A DNA stretch of 64,000 bases from CAVPLM01 sp963713545 (GTDB taxonomy: Bacteria; Actinomycetota; Thermoleophilia; RBG-16-64-13), in the NCBI GenBank assembly GCA_963713545.1, contig CAVQME010000010.1, positions 310,001 through 374,000 of the forward strand, read 5' to 3'. The notes under the pieces were generated by a model. It saw only the letters and a program-made list of their open reading frames with translations. It had not been told where the DNA came from and made no database searches. Made by a program: the position numbers and the translations under genes. Below, in pieces: positions 41,331-51,192 of the stretch (positions are counted from its first letter, which is position 1; every line of letters begins with the position of its first letter).

Positions 41331-42641
41331 ATGAGGTGCCGCCTGATCATGTGGTGCATCGTCGCGTGCCTATGCTGCGCGCTGGGCACGGGCTGCAACG
41401 GTCTCTCCGACGGCGGGACCGCTACAACCCAGCCGCCGACGAGCGCCACGCTGCTCCCGGCGACGACGGAGGCGGCGGCCGAGGCCGCCTCGACCACCAC
41501 GCTCCTTCCTTCCACCACCATGACGACCCTGTCGCCCGCGGAGGAACTGCTGGCACGCATGACGCTACGACAGAAGGCGGCACAGGTCTTGCTGCTCGTC
41601 ACCGATGGAACAACGCCCTCGGCGAGCACCCGACAGTTGCTCGCCGAGGGCCCTCCGGGAGGCATCCTGCTCTTGGGGCGCAACATCACCGGAGCGGCCC
41701 AGACGCAGGCTCTGACGGAGGACCTCCAGAACGCCGCGGCCGCCGCCGGGTCGAAGATCGGACTGTTCATCGCCGTCGACCAGGAAGGCGGGCTCGTCCA
41801 GCGCGTCGACGAGGGCGTTCCGGAAGTCCCCCGGGCGCGAAAGCTCGGCGAAACCTCTACTCCTGAGGAAGCGGCTCTACTGGCAGCGGAGACCGCCCAA
41901 GGGCTCCTCGTCCAGGGAGTGAACATGAACCTGGCACCGGTGGCGGACGTGGTGGACGACCCGGCCTCTTTCCTGTACCCCAGGACCTACGGAGGAGATG
42001 CGGCCCAGGTCTCCGAGTTCGTCGCTGCGGTCACCCGGGCGTACCAGAAGAATGGGTTGATCTCGGTGGTGAAGCACTTTCCCGGCCACGGTAGCGCCTC
42101 AGGGAACACTCACGGGGAGATGGTGGTGTCGAACGCCACCGAGGCCGAGTTCGAGACCATCCACCTGCCCCCGTTCCAAGCCGCCATCGAGGCTGGAGCC
42201 GAGGGAGTGATGATGGCGCACATCGTCGCCACGGCCTACGACCCCGAGGAGCCCGCCTCTCGGTCGGATCCGATCATCGAAGGTCTCCTGCGCGAGGATC
42301 TGGGGTTCACCGGCCTTGTGGTGTCGGACGACCTGGAGATGGCGGCGGCGACCACTTCGGCGGCCACCACTTCGACCGCGGCCGCTTCGGGCGCGAAGCC
42401 TGAGGGCCAGCAGCAGCCGACGGCGCTCGGGAGCGCCGCGGTAGCCGCGCTCAGGGCCGGCTGCGACTTGCTCATCTGCACGGGGGTGCTTGCCAGGAAC
42501 CTCGAGGTTCTGGACGCCATCGTCGCCGCCGTCGAGAGCGACGAGGAGCTGTCGGCGAGGCTGGACGAAGCCGTCCTCAGAATCCTCGAAGTGAAGCTCC
42601 GCCACGAGATAGCCCCGCCTCCGCTCGCGCCGCGACCCTGA
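41331..42641 (+). CDS. Glycoside hydrolase family 3, NagZ-like secreted lipoprotein
   Basis: This 436-residue GH3 enzyme is probably a beta-N-acetylhexosaminidase. A short hydrophobic N-terminus with a lipobox (ALGTGC at Cys22) and a Thr-rich linker point to a lipid-anchored, exported form. Catalytic motifs: AVDQEGGLVQR, NLAPVADVVDDP, VVKHFPGHGSASGNTHGEM and VVSDDLEMAA, where the Asp of SDD is the expected nucleophile. A low-complexity Ala/Thr stretch follows the nucleophile (TTSAATTSTAAASGAKPEGQ). Likely substrates are muropeptide or other GlcNAc-containing sugars. ATG 41331 is used. Confidence 0.86.
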   Translation: MRCRLIMWCIVACLCCALGTGCNGLSDGGTATTQPPTSATLLPATTEAAAEAASTTTLLPSTTMTTLSPAEELLARMTLRQKAAQVLLLVTDGTTPSASTRQLLAEGPPGGILLLGRNITGAAQTQALTEDLQNAAAAAGSKIGLFIAVDQEGGLVQRVDEGVPEVPRARKLGETSTPEEAALLAAETAQGLLVQGVNMNLAPVADVVDDPASFLYPRTYGGDAAQVSEFVAAVTRAYQKNGLISVVKHFPGHGSASGNTHGEMVVSNATEAEFETIHLPPFQAAIEAGAEGVMMAHIVATAYDPEEPASRSDPIIEGLLREDLGFTGLVVSDDLEMAAATTSAATTSTAAASGAKPEGQQQPTALGSAAVAALRAGCDLLICTGVLARNLEVLDAIVAAVESDEELSARLDEAVLRILEVKLRHEIAPPPLAPRP

Positions 42642-42696
42642 GCCCTGGTACCATGGGCCCGCGTGTAGGCCCATTAACCGGAGAAGGAGTCAGAGT

Positions 42697-43293
42697 ATGG
42701 ACGGGCGCTCCCTCGATCCTCAAAGGACCCGCTCGAACCGATGGCTCAAGTCAGGCATTCTGATGGCCTTTGTTCTCTGCGCGTTCGCCTTGTTGTTCGT
42801 GACCGCGTGTGGAAGTGACGACTCCGGATCGAACACCGCTACCACGACAGGCGGCCAGTCGGCGACGACCGCGGCCCAGGCCGAAGAGATGACCCCGGAC
42901 GAGATAGGCGATGCCGTGGGGGCCACGTGGGCCGACTCCATCCAGGAACTGGTCGCCCTCCTCGAGAGCAAGCCAGAGGCTTCTGCCATCAAGAGCCAGG
43001 TGGAGCAACTCAAGGAAAGCTACGTCGGCAAGCTGGTGGCGCTTGGGCGGCTGCGGGAGGCGCTTCCCGACAGTGACAAAGCACGGGTGAGCGCGGGCAT
43101 CACGACGGCGCTGGATGCTTTCGCAGACGAGCCCTGGTTCACAAGCTACATGGACATCTACGACAGCTACTCGGATGGTGACCTGGACTTCGCCAACCTG
43201 CTGGCGTCCTTCAACATCCTCACTCAATACGCCGACTTCGACCTGCTGAAGCAGCAGGCTCCGGAAGAGGCTACCCGCCTGGGTATCGAGTAA
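42697..43293 (+). CDS. Lipoprotein of unknown function
   Basis: This 198-residue protein has a membrane segment SGILMAFVLCAFALLFV and lipobox VTAC near residue 38, then a Ser/Thr/Gly linker and a helical domain (EIGDAVGATWADSIQELVAL; ESYVGKLVALGRLREALPDS). ATG 42697 follows GGAGAAGGAGT. It follows the GH3 gene by 55 nt on the same strand. I do not recognise a family. Confidence 0.7.
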   Translation: MDGRSLDPQRTRSNRWLKSGILMAFVLCAFALLFVTACGSDDSGSNTATTTGGQSATTAAQAEEMTPDEIGDAVGATWADSIQELVALLESKPEASAIKSQVEQLKESYVGKLVALGRLREALPDSDKARVSAGITTALDAFADEPWFTSYMDIYDSYSDGDLDFANLLASFNILTQYADFDLLKQQAPEEATRLGIE

Positions 43294-43298
43294 CAGGA

Positions 43299-44900
43299 TC
43301 AGTTGTCGAGTATCCGCTCCGCTTCTTCTTTGTACGCGTCCATCACGTACTGGATGCCCGATATCTTGGCGGCGTCTTCCGTCAGGGCTACCAGGTCGTT
43401 CCGGAGCATGGTATCCAGGCGGAAACTGCGAGCTCCGGCCATGAACTGGGTGAGCCCGGTGCGCAGCTTGTCCACAAAGGTGTAGATGGCTACTGCACCC
43501 AACGGGATCCTGTCCATCTTCGTTCCGTACTTGTCCTTGAGGGTGGAGTGCGTGACGAAGATCTCCTCAGGCGTCTGCCCGAACTTCTTGACCGAAGTCG
43601 GCAGTTCGTTCCACAGACCGGGACGGCTCCCATCGCCCACCACGCCCTCGATATTGCTGCCCACGAAACCGGGGATCATGAGGGCCCTGCCCATGCACAC
43701 CGCTTTGAAATACGGGGCGCCCATGGCCAAGACCTTGAAGATGTGGTCCTCGGTGGAGAAACCACCCGCCATGGCCAGGTCGGGAGTCCACTCACCCCGG
43801 GTGGCCAGCCGTTTCGCGCACTCGTAGGCCATTGCCTGCAGATAGAACGTGGGTACGCCCCACTCCTCCATCATGCGCCACGGGCTCATGCCGGTGCCGC
43901 CGCCCGAGCCGTCGATGGTCACCAGGTCGACCCGGGCCTTGGACGACCACTTGATGGCCCGCGCCAGTTCGGGATAGCCGTAGGCTCCCGTCTTGAGGGT
44001 GACGCGCTTCACCCCCAGGCTGCGGCGCAGCTGCTCGACGGAACGTAGGAACTGCTCCTCGTCGATGAATCCCAGCCGGGAATGGCGCTCGAACTCCTTG
44101 ATGCCTCCCGTTTCGAAGGCCTTGCGCACCGCCGGGATGCTCGGGTTGGGAGTGATGATGTAGCCGCGCTTCTGCAGTTCGATCGCACGGTCCAGGTCGC
44201 GGATCTTGATCTCGCCGCCAATGCACTTGGCTCCCTGGCCCCATTTGAGCTCGATCGTCTCCACTCCCAGCTTCTCGACTACGTACTCGGCCACGCCGAA
44301 GGCGGTGTCTTCCACGTTCAGCTGGACGATGATGTCGCCGTACTCTTCCTGCCACTCTTTGTAGAGCTTGACCCGGCGCTCCATCTCGGGAGACCGCTTG
44401 ACGCGACCGTCTTTGTAGAACTCGGCGGCCGGATCGATGCCGCAGACGTTCTCGCCTACCACCAGGGAGATCCCCGAGATGGCCGCCCCGATGGCGAAGC
44501 TCTCCCAATACTTCCGAGCGACGTCGGTAGAGCCGAGCGCTCCGGTGAAGACGGGCATGCGCATGCGTACCGGGTGCATGTGGCCATAGACGGCGGTCGT
44601 ATCGACCACGGGGAAGATCGCCTTGTCCGGGTTGGCCTCGTCGATGGCCTTGGCCCCCATGGCAAAGCCAAGGATATTGAGATGGGAGTAGTCCACCGGG
44701 AACTGCTTGTCCCCGCCTGCGGTCATCTCTCCGAAGGGACCCGGGTACACCACCTCCCGTCCGCGGAAGGACGACTTGAACACGTCGCAGTTGCCCTGAC
44801 AGTCGGCCATGCATCGGGTGCAGACCCCGGAAGCGGCTACGTCGCGCGAGCGGTTCCTCGTTTCGAGCGCCTCATTGGAACCGGTGTGTGAATAACTCAT
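43299..44900 (-). CDS. FMN-binding glutamate synthase-like protein
   Basis: This 533-residue protein matches the FMN-barrel domain of glutamate synthase large subunits (archaeal-type, without amidotransferase domain). Motifs: VETIELKWGQGAKCIGGEIK, DLVTIDGSGGGTGMSPWRMM, MAGGFSTEDHIFKVLAMGAP and VCMGRALMIPGF. The N-terminus has CTRCMADCQGNC (residues 27-38), a possible [4Fe-4S] site, and a later CG in VGENVCGID. It stands alone, without a gltD partner, so the electron donor may be ferredoxin. True glutamate synthesis is not certain; such orphan proteins are also annotated as FMN oxidoreductases of unknown role. Its stop lies 6 bp from the convergent lipoprotein gene. Confidence 0.83.
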   Translation of the reverse strand: MSYSHTGSNEALETRNRSRDVAASGVCTRCMADCQGNCDVFKSSFRGREVVYPGPFGEMTAGGDKQFPVDYSHLNILGFAMGAKAIDEANPDKAIFPVVDTTAVYGHMHPVRMRMPVFTGALGSTDVARKYWESFAIGAAISGISLVVGENVCGIDPAAEFYKDGRVKRSPEMERRVKLYKEWQEEYGDIIVQLNVEDTAFGVAEYVVEKLGVETIELKWGQGAKCIGGEIKIRDLDRAIELQKRGYIITPNPSIPAVRKAFETGGIKEFERHSRLGFIDEEQFLRSVEQLRRSLGVKRVTLKTGAYGYPELARAIKWSSKARVDLVTIDGSGGGTGMSPWRMMEEWGVPTFYLQAMAYECAKRLATRGEWTPDLAMAGGFSTEDHIFKVLAMGAPYFKAVCMGRALMIPGFVGSNIEGVVGDGSRPGLWNELPTSVKKFGQTPEEIFVTHSTLKDKYGTKMDRIPLGAVAIYTFVDKLRTGLTQFMAGARSFRLDTMLRNDLVALTEDAAKISGIQYVMDAYKEEAERILDN

Positions 44901-44943
44901 CCGCCCAGACCTCCTGCTTCAACTTTCCGACCCGAGTCGCCAC

Positions 44944-44982
44944 CTTGCAGCACGCATCGGGCTCTTTTGCGTGGCTGCAAGT
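44944..44982 (-). terminator. Candidate terminator downstream of alpha/beta hydrolase
   Basis: CTTGCAGC-ACGC pairs with GCGT-G-GCTGCAAG across a 14-nt loop, with one bulged base. It lies just beyond the leftward hydrolase stop at 45006. There is no T-run. Confidence 0.35.
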
Positions 44983-45005
44983 ATAAGCAGCTCGGGCACA
45001 GGCGG

Positions 45006-45752
45006 CTAGGAACTATGGGAGGCTATGAACTCCAACGCGCCGGAAAAGATGCGCTCTTTCTCATTGTCCATCGTGGCTACGTGATAGGAGTCGCGCAGCT
45101 CGATCAGGGTCTTGTCAGCGGAGGAGATTGCGCCATACAACTCGCGTTGGTTCGCCGGGGGGACCACGTGGTCGGTCAGGGAAGAGTAGATCAAGGCCGG
45201 ACAGCGGACGAGCGAAAGATCGTCGCGAACGGCTCTCAGAAGCAAGGCCAGTTGCCGGGACGAACGCATGGGGATCCGGTCGTACGCTCTTTCGTCTACA
45301 CCGGCGAGCTTAGTATCGTTCCCGATGGCCTTGGCCCAACGGGGCACGCCTATCCGGCCGAAGGTGAGCATCGTGCGCTCGCGCGGATGGCGCAGGATTG
45401 CATTGACCGTGATCAGCCCCGCTGCGTCCGGGTGACGCTCGGCCAACCACACCGCCAACGTGCCCCCCATCGAGAGTCCGAACAGGAAGATCTCGTCACA
45501 CCGCTCCCTCAACTAGCTGCAGGCCTTCTCGGCATCCGCGGTCCACTGCGTCCACAGGGACTTCTCCATCGCCTCGGGAGTGAGACCGTGGCCGGTCAGC
45601 AAGGGTAGAGCCACACTGTATCCTGCCTCCACTAAACGGAGCCCCACCTCCTGGACGGAACGCGGCGAACCGCCGAAGCCGTGACACACAACCACGCCGA
45701 TCCGGCCTCTGTCCCCCACTCCTACTTCGAAGAGAGTCTCGTTCCATTCCAT
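45006..45752 (-). CDS. Alpha/beta hydrolase (carboxylesterase-like) with in-frame TAG
   Basis: This is a 248-codon esterase or monoacylglycerol-lipase-like protein. The first half reads MEWNETLFEVGVG, VVVCHGFGGSPRSVQEVG and LPLLTGHGLTPEAM; the second half has the nucleophile elbow FLFGLSMGG, the late Asp region YSSLTDHVVP and the His in LRDSYHVATMDNE. A TAG at 45513-45515 interrupts ACS-stop-LRERCDEIF in the same frame, where related enzymes usually have a charged helix residue. A single-base change from GAG is the simplest reading, but sequence error is possible. If real, the protein is split before its active site. The start is ATG 45752. Confidence 0.72.
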
Positions 45753-45920
45753 GCGCCGCTGCCTCCGACCTGGTCGTGCCGGGCTTGCTCGATGTGTGCC
45801 CGCTGCCCTATTGTACGGAGAATATGCGCACCCCACCGCGTCTCGCCGGCAGGACCGCGCGAATCGCCGTAGGAGTGTTTCGGACACCGGGGAGGACGAA
45901 CGGCGGATACGCCCAAAGCC

Positions 45921-47560
45921 GTGATGGCGCTCGACCAGGGGACGACGAGTTCTCGGGCGATCGTCTTCGGCCGCGACGGAACCGTCTTGGGATCGCATCA
46001 GGAGACATTCCCCCAGCACTACCCGGAGCCCGGCTGGGTGGAGCACGATCCTGAAGACATCTGGGCCGCCCAACTTCGTTCGTGCCGAAGCGCCCTCGAG
46101 AAAGCGAGGATACACGCCGGGGAATTGGCCGCGATTGGGATCGCCAACCAACGGGAGACCGTCCTTCTCTGGGACGCGGCGACAGGCGCCTCGCTGGGAA
46201 ACGCCATCGTCTGGCAATGCCGCCGAACATCGGACCGGTGCGCGGAACTGAGGAAGGCCGGGCTCGAACCGACCATCCAGGCCAAGACCGGACTGAGGCT
46301 CGACCCCTATTTCAGCGCGACCAAGATCGAGTGGCTGCTCGCGAACCGGCCCGGCGCGTCCGATGCACTGGCGCGCGGTCGCCTGCGGGCCGGGACGATC
46401 GACAGCTTCCTCATCTGGCGGCTCACCGGCGGCCGGCACCACACGACCGACCACAGCAACGCCTCGCGCACCATGTTGCTCGATCTGCACAGCCTGGAGT
46501 GGGCGGATGACTTACTCGACCTCTTCGCGATCCCCCGCTCCATACTGCCACGCCTGTGCCCCTCGTCCGGCGTGATCGGAGTCACCGACCCCGCCTGGCT
46601 GGGAACCGCGGTCCCCATCGCGGGCGTGGCCGGAGATCAGCAGGCCGCCCTTTTCGGACAGGGTGCCGTACACAGAGGGGACTGCAAGAACACCTATGGA
46701 ACGGGCTGTTTCCTCCTCATGAACGTGGGCTCGACGCCTGCCCGGCCCGAACAAGGATTGCTCTCCACCGTCGGATGGACCCTGGGATCGGGGGCGGGAG
46801 ACGCCGCCAAGAGCGACAGCACCGGCGGGGGCAGGAGCGCTGCCGACACGCCCGGTGCAGACGACCGCGGGGACGTCGCCGAGATGCCCAGCGCCGATGA
46901 GAGCGGGAGCGCCGCGCCGGGGGGTGCCGGATGGCAAACCGCCCCCGCTGTCACCTACGCGCTCGAGGGATCCGTGTTCATGGCCGGCGCCGCGGTCCAA
47001 TGGGTTTGCGACACACTGGGGATCGTCGGATCTTCCGCCGACATCGGTACTTTGGCCGCGCAGGCGCCGGACAACGGCGGGGTCTACTTCGTACCTGCCC
47101 TCACCGGCCTTGGAGCCCCGTACTGGGACCCCTACGCCCGGGGCCTGCTCATCGGCCTCACCCGCGGCACCAAGCCCGAGCATCTGGCGAGAGCGACCGA
47201 AGAAGCCATCTGCTTCCAGACCCGGGCGGTACTCGACGCCATGCAAGAGACCTCGGGGGTCGAGGTGCCCGGTCTCCTTGTCGATGGCGGGGCAGCTCGC
47301 GACGACTTCCTTCTCGGACCTGCAGGCGGGCGTGCTTGGCATACCCGTAAGCCGTCCCCGCGTCCTCGAGACGACGGCGCTGGGCGCCGCCGCCCTGGCA
47401 GGACTGGCTGTCGGCTTCTGGTCGAAGGACGAGGTCATCCGGTTGGCCGGGAACCGAGCGAGTCTTCACGCCCGCCATGGAACCGGCGACACGAGAACGT
47501 CTCTACCGAGAATGGCAGCGGGCCGTGGAAAGGGCGCTTGGCTGGGCCCAAGCGACGTGA
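45921..47560 (+). CDS. glpK: Glycerol kinase, with two frameshifts near the C-terminus
   Basis: This FGGY kinase phosphorylates glycerol. Motifs: ALDQGTTSSRAIVF, GIANQRETVLLWDAATGAS, GDQQAALFGQ, NTYGTGCFLLMNVG and YFVPALTGLGAPYWDPYARG. The first frame breaks after GGAARDDFLL near 47311. A second frame gives QAGVLGIPVSRPRVLETTAL and GLAVGFWSKDE, and a third gives ERVFTPAMEPATRERLYREW and ends at TGA 47560. The length is two bases over a multiple of three, so two single-base insertions explain everything and give about 545 residues. An insertion of about 50 Gly/Ala/Asp-rich residues precedes YALEGSV and is absent from standard GlpK (about 500 residues). The start at GTG 45921 is uncertain: GGAGGA lies at 45891-45896, 24 nt upstream. 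Confidence 0.82.
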
Positions 47561-47585
47561 CCGGTCGAGCCGGCGAGACAACGTC

Positions 47586-47620
47586 GAGGGGGGCAGGCGC
47601 TTCAAGCGCCTGCCCCCCTC
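47586..47620. terminator. Bidirectional terminator hairpin
   Basis: A perfect 15-bp stem (47586-47600 with 47606-47620) around TTCAA, between the convergent glpK and methyltransferase genes. Confidence 0.7.
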
Positions 47621-47647
47621 AAGTCTGAGGCTAGAGGCGAGCTTCCT

Positions 47648-48757
47648 CTAGAGCACAGCCTCCACCATGGCCTTGACGTTATCGTACTTTGCGTCGATGG
47701 GGACGTCGCAGCCCGAGGATAGGATGAAGCCGGAGGGACCGATCTCGCTGACGAGGCGCTTGCAGTAGGCGGTCACTTCCTCGGCTGTGCCGAGCGCGAA
47801 CATGCTCGGATGGACATCTCCCATGATGCACATGTGATCGCCCAGTATCTCCTTGGCCTTGAAGATGTCGGTCTTTCCATCCAGGGAGAGGACACACTTT
47901 CCTTTGGGGAGCTCCCGCAAACGTTCAAGATCGCGCGTCCAGTTGGCGTCGAAGTGTAGGACCGGGATGGCACCCTCATCCACGGCCGCTTCCACCATCT
48001 TCTTGTAGTAGGGGAAGACGAACCGCTCCCAAAGCCGAGGGGCGAGGAACTCACTTGCCGAACGCCAGCCTCCGATCCACAGACCCATCAGATCGAGACC
48101 GCGAATGACCTGGCGCATGTTCTCGATGAGCACCGGAAGGGCCGCGTCCATGGCAGCCTGAACCTGGTCGCCGTGGCGGAAGAGGTCGAGCAGGAACTCC
48201 CTCATGGAGCGTCCGCCGCAGAAGTACTCGTACGGGATGGTGGCGACCGCCGGCGTGAACGGGACCACGCCTTTCTCCCGGCACGCCGCAAGAGCATCGG
48301 GGATGGTCTTGCCGAACGCGGCAAACTCCTCGAGCGTCCCCGGTAGACGCTCCCGATAGTAGCGCTCCACCCAGGGCCCAAAACCCTGGTCGACGATGGC
48401 GTCGTAGTCCTCCAGGGTCATGATCTCGGCCTCGTCAACCTGCCACAACTCGTCGTCCGGTAAGTCGCGCCCCGGGATCTTGACACGGGAGAGCCACTGG
48501 ATGCTGAGGGTGCACACGTGGTAGGCGGGGCTCTGGATGCCGTCTATCTCCCCCAGTCCCGTGTAAGCGTCGATGATCGTCCGGGAGCAGACCTCGGGAT
48601 TGGTGGCGATCTCCGAGATCTTGACCCCCATTGCCCGTCCCGGCCAGGCCGGGCCGTTTGGTACCACCGGCACCCGGTCGGGCGTCTTAAGGGCTACGGC
48701 GTCGCGGATCCTCTTCTCGTGCCGCTCGAAGAGACGCTGCGTGGCTACGTCTGCCAT
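47648..48757 (-). CDS. UroD-fold methyltransferase (corrinoid O-demethylase type), HxD variant
   Basis: This 369-residue protein of the uroporphyrinogen-decarboxylase/MtaA-like family probably transfers a methyl group to or from the corrinoid protein encoded directly upstream. It has the start region AVALKTPDRVPVVPNGPAWP, the fold signature FGPWVERYYRERLPG, and the C-terminal FILSSGCDVPIDAKYDN. In MtaA-like enzymes zinc is held by HxC and a distant Cys; here the first motif reads VLHFDANW, His-x-Asp, while the distant Cys remains. The start codon directly follows the stop of the corrinoid gene, so the two are co-translated. The methyl donor is unknown; methoxylated aromatics are a plausible guess from context. 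Confidence 0.82.
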   Translation of the reverse strand: MADVATQRLFERHEKRIRDAVALKTPDRVPVVPNGPAWPGRAMGVKISEIATNPEVCSRTIIDAYTGLGEIDGIQSPAYHVCTLSIQWLSRVKIPGRDLPDDELWQVDEAEIMTLEDYDAIVDQGFGPWVERYYRERLPGTLEEFAAFGKTIPDALAACREKGVVPFTPAVATIPYEYFCGGRSMREFLLDLFRHGDQVQAAMDAALPVLIENMRQVIRGLDLMGLWIGGWRSASEFLAPRLWERFVFPYYKKMVEAAVDEGAIPVLHFDANWTRDLERLRELPKGKCVLSLDGKTDIFKAKEILGDHMCIMGDVHPSMFALGTAEEVTAYCKRLVSEIGPSGFILSSGCDVPIDAKYDNVKAMVEAVL

Positions 48758-49390
48758 CTAGTTCACCCCCAGTACTCTCTTAGCGGCTACGACCCCGTCT
48801 TGGGCGGTGCGGCAGTAGACATCGGCCCCCACGTAGTCGCAGGTGGCCTGGTCCACCGGTCCACCCCCGATGAGGATGGTGACTTGATCTCGTAGTCCCG
48901 CGTCTTGGATAGTCTTTATGGCGTCTCTCATGTCGTCAAAGACGGTGGTGAGCAGACAGCTCATGCCCACGAGTTCAGCCTTATGCTCTCTGATGGCATC
49001 GACGAAGGCATGGTGCTCCACGTTCACCCCGAGATCGATCACCTTGATGCCGTTACTGCTCATGACGGTAGCGACGATGTCCTTACCGAAGTCGTGGATG
49101 TCGTTCTTGGCCGTACCCAAGACTAGAGTGCCGTAGGTGGACTGGGCGGCGCCCTTGAGGCCCTCCTGCAAGGGGGCCCCCGCTCTTTTGAAGATGTCGG
49201 CCGCGTAGATGAGCTCGGAGAGGAAGTACTCCCCACCTTCAAAGCGTTCCCCCACCACGTTCATCCCGTCCTGGAGCTCCTCCAAGATAGAGAGCGGGGT
49301 CTCACCGGAAGCGAGCTTCTCCTCTACCAAGGAGACGGCGGTCTGTTCATCGAGATCGCCCACCGCTTGGGCGAGGGGTGAGCTGGACAT
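48758..49390 (-). CDS. Corrinoid (B12-binding) methyltransferase carrier protein 1
   Basis: This 210-residue MtaC/MtbC-like corrinoid protein has an N-terminal helical cap (residues 1 to about 85, ILEELQDGMNVVGERFEGGE with YFLSELIYAADIF). The Rossmann B12 domain carries NDIHDFGKDIV, the DxHxxG motif whose His ligates cobalt, then GMSCLLTTVFDDMRDAI and ILIGGGPVDQATC. ATG 49390 follows AAAGGAGCCGCCCC; a frame extension to 49447 lacks this. It is the first gene of a two-gene leftward operon with the UroD-fold methyltransferase. It would shuttle methyl groups between a donor methyltransferase and tetrahydrofolate or another acceptor. No RACo-type activator is beside it; the one at 62244 could serve both. 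Confidence 0.92.
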   Translation of the reverse strand: MSSSPLAQAVGDLDEQTAVSLVEEKLASGETPLSILEELQDGMNVVGERFEGGEYFLSELIYAADIFKRAGAPLQEGLKGAAQSTYGTLVLGTAKNDIHDFGKDIVATVMSSNGIKVIDLGVNVEHHAFVDAIREHKAELVGMSCLLTTVFDDMRDAIKTIQDAGLRDQVTILIGGGPVDQATCDYVGADVYCRTAQDGVVAAKRVLGVN

Positions 49391-49656
49391 GGGGCGGCTC
49401 CTTTCCTGGTTGCCCCGGGTATCCGTGCATAAGGCCCGGGACTCCATCTTTGCACTGTCGGCTCTGGTGCTACAAGACCCCCGTTAGGCTGGGCCTGTAT
49501 CGATCTTTTCAGCAGAATCACACTTCGGGATTTCGGATATCATCGTAACAGCGCCGCTTTCCCCCAGCGCTGCGAGAGCGCCGGCCCGCGTGGACCTGCC
49601 TCCGAGGGTGCCCTGGCGAAAGTTGCGCCGCACAGTGCCGATCGGGGGGAGACACC

Positions 49657-51085
49657 ATGGCTGCGAACGATGATGGGAACAAGGTGGGGAAAGAAGTGGT
49701 CTCGGCCCGGCTGGTCGCCGGTCAGGAGGCCAGGAAGCGGGCGCCCAGGAAGAGTCACGGGGACTGGAGCCCGGCCTTCGACCGGCCCGACCCGATCGCG
49801 ACGCTGCGGGCGCAGGACGAGGGCCGGATAGCCCACCTGATTCCGATCAAGTACGGCCGGATGGTGGCCTCCCCCTTCGCGTTCCTCCGAGGTTCTGCGG
49901 CAGTGATGGCGAGAGATCTCGCTGGTACGCCTACCAGCGGGTTCGAAGTGATGTTGTGCGGCGACGCTCACCTGGCCAACTTCGGCCTGTATGCCACTCC
50001 TGAACGGCGCCTTGTTTTCGACATAAACGACTTCGACGAGGCCTATCCGGGGCCGTGGGAATGGGATCTGAAGCGGCTGGCCGCGAGCGCCGCAGTGGCC
50101 GCGCGAGAGAACGGTCTGAGAGAGGCCGACTGCCGGGGAATGGCGACTCTTGCGGTGGGGACATACGCCTGGGCCATGGACCGGTTCCGGCAGATGGATG
50201 TGCTCGACATGTGGTACTACCACGTCGACATCGATACCGTGCAGGAGACCTTCGCGACCTTCTCCGGCAAGGCGGGCAGTGCCACCGTGATGAAGGCCGC
50301 GGCCAAGGCCCGCTCGCGCACCCGGTTGCGCAGCCTCGAGGATCTGACGGAGGTGGTCGACGGCCGGCGCAGGTTCATCAGCGCTCCCCCGTTGCTCGTC
50401 CCCTTCCGCGACCTGGGCAGGTTGGCGCCGGGCGTCATCCCCGACGATCAGAATATGACCCGGCAGATCGTGCTCGATGCGTGGAACGGGTACCTGCGCA
50501 GCGTCCCGCCGGAGCGGCGCTTCCTCCTGCGCCGCTACAAGTTGACTTCCGCAGCTCTGCGGGTCGGCGGGGTCGGTAGCGTCGGCACCCGATGCATGAT
50601 CGCACTGCTCGAGGACGAAAACAGCGGGTCGGGGCTGATTCTCCAGCAGAAGGAGGCTGGGCCGTCGGTGCTGGAGCGCTATCTGCCCAAGCGCCGCTTC
50701 GGCGGGCCGGCAACGAGAGTGGTGAGTGCTCAGCGCCTGATGCAGGCATCGAGCGACATATTCCTGGGCCGGCACCGGGGAAAGTTGGCCGGCCGCGAGT
50801 TCTACTGGCGGCAACTCAAGGATATGAAAGGTTCCTTCAACGTCGCCGGCTCTGGACAAGGCGGGGTTCGAGACCTATGTGAGAGTCTGCGCGGCGTGTT
50901 TGGCCCGGGCTCATGCCCGCACCGGCGATCCCGCCGCGATCTGGGCCTACATCGGGGGCAGCGACCGCTTCGCGCAGGCGATCGCCGATTTCGCCGTCCT
51001 CTACGCAGACCAGACTGAGAGAGACCACGAGGCCCTCCAGAAGGCCATACAGTCGGGCCGCGTCCAGGCCGAGACCGGAGTATGA
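49657..51085 (+). CDS. DUF2252 family protein, frameshifted near 50855
   Basis: This protein of about 475 residues in the DUF2252 family has a kinase-like fold and unknown function. Motifs: SPFAFLRGSAAVMARDL, VMLCGDAHLANFGLYATPER, FDINDFDEAYPGPWEWDLKR, and RLMQASSDIFLG with FYWRQLKDMKGSFNV. After SFNVA the frame shifts by one extra base; the C-terminus continues as DKAGFETYVRVCAACLARAH and DPAAIWAYIGGSDRFAQAIA and ends at TGA 51085. ATG 49657 is used. It lies upstream of the polyphosphate kinase gene on the same strand, an arrangement that may link it to polyphosphate metabolism, but this is only positional. Confidence 0.83.
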
Positions 51086-51192
51086 ACCGAATATGGCCCT
51101 CCACCGGGACTTGTAGGCGCCGGCAAAACCCGGCATCCTGACAGAATGAGAGAGTCATATTGGCGACCAGCAAGCGGGAGGATCCTCTTACA

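Noticed and set aside
27408..45515. Pyrrolysine at the in-frame TAG codons
   Set aside because: TAG is used as an ordinary stop by several genes here (for example etfA, the membrane Fe-S gene, regulator 1 and methyltransferase B). One site aligns to Trp in paralogues. Neither gene is a methylamine methyltransferase.
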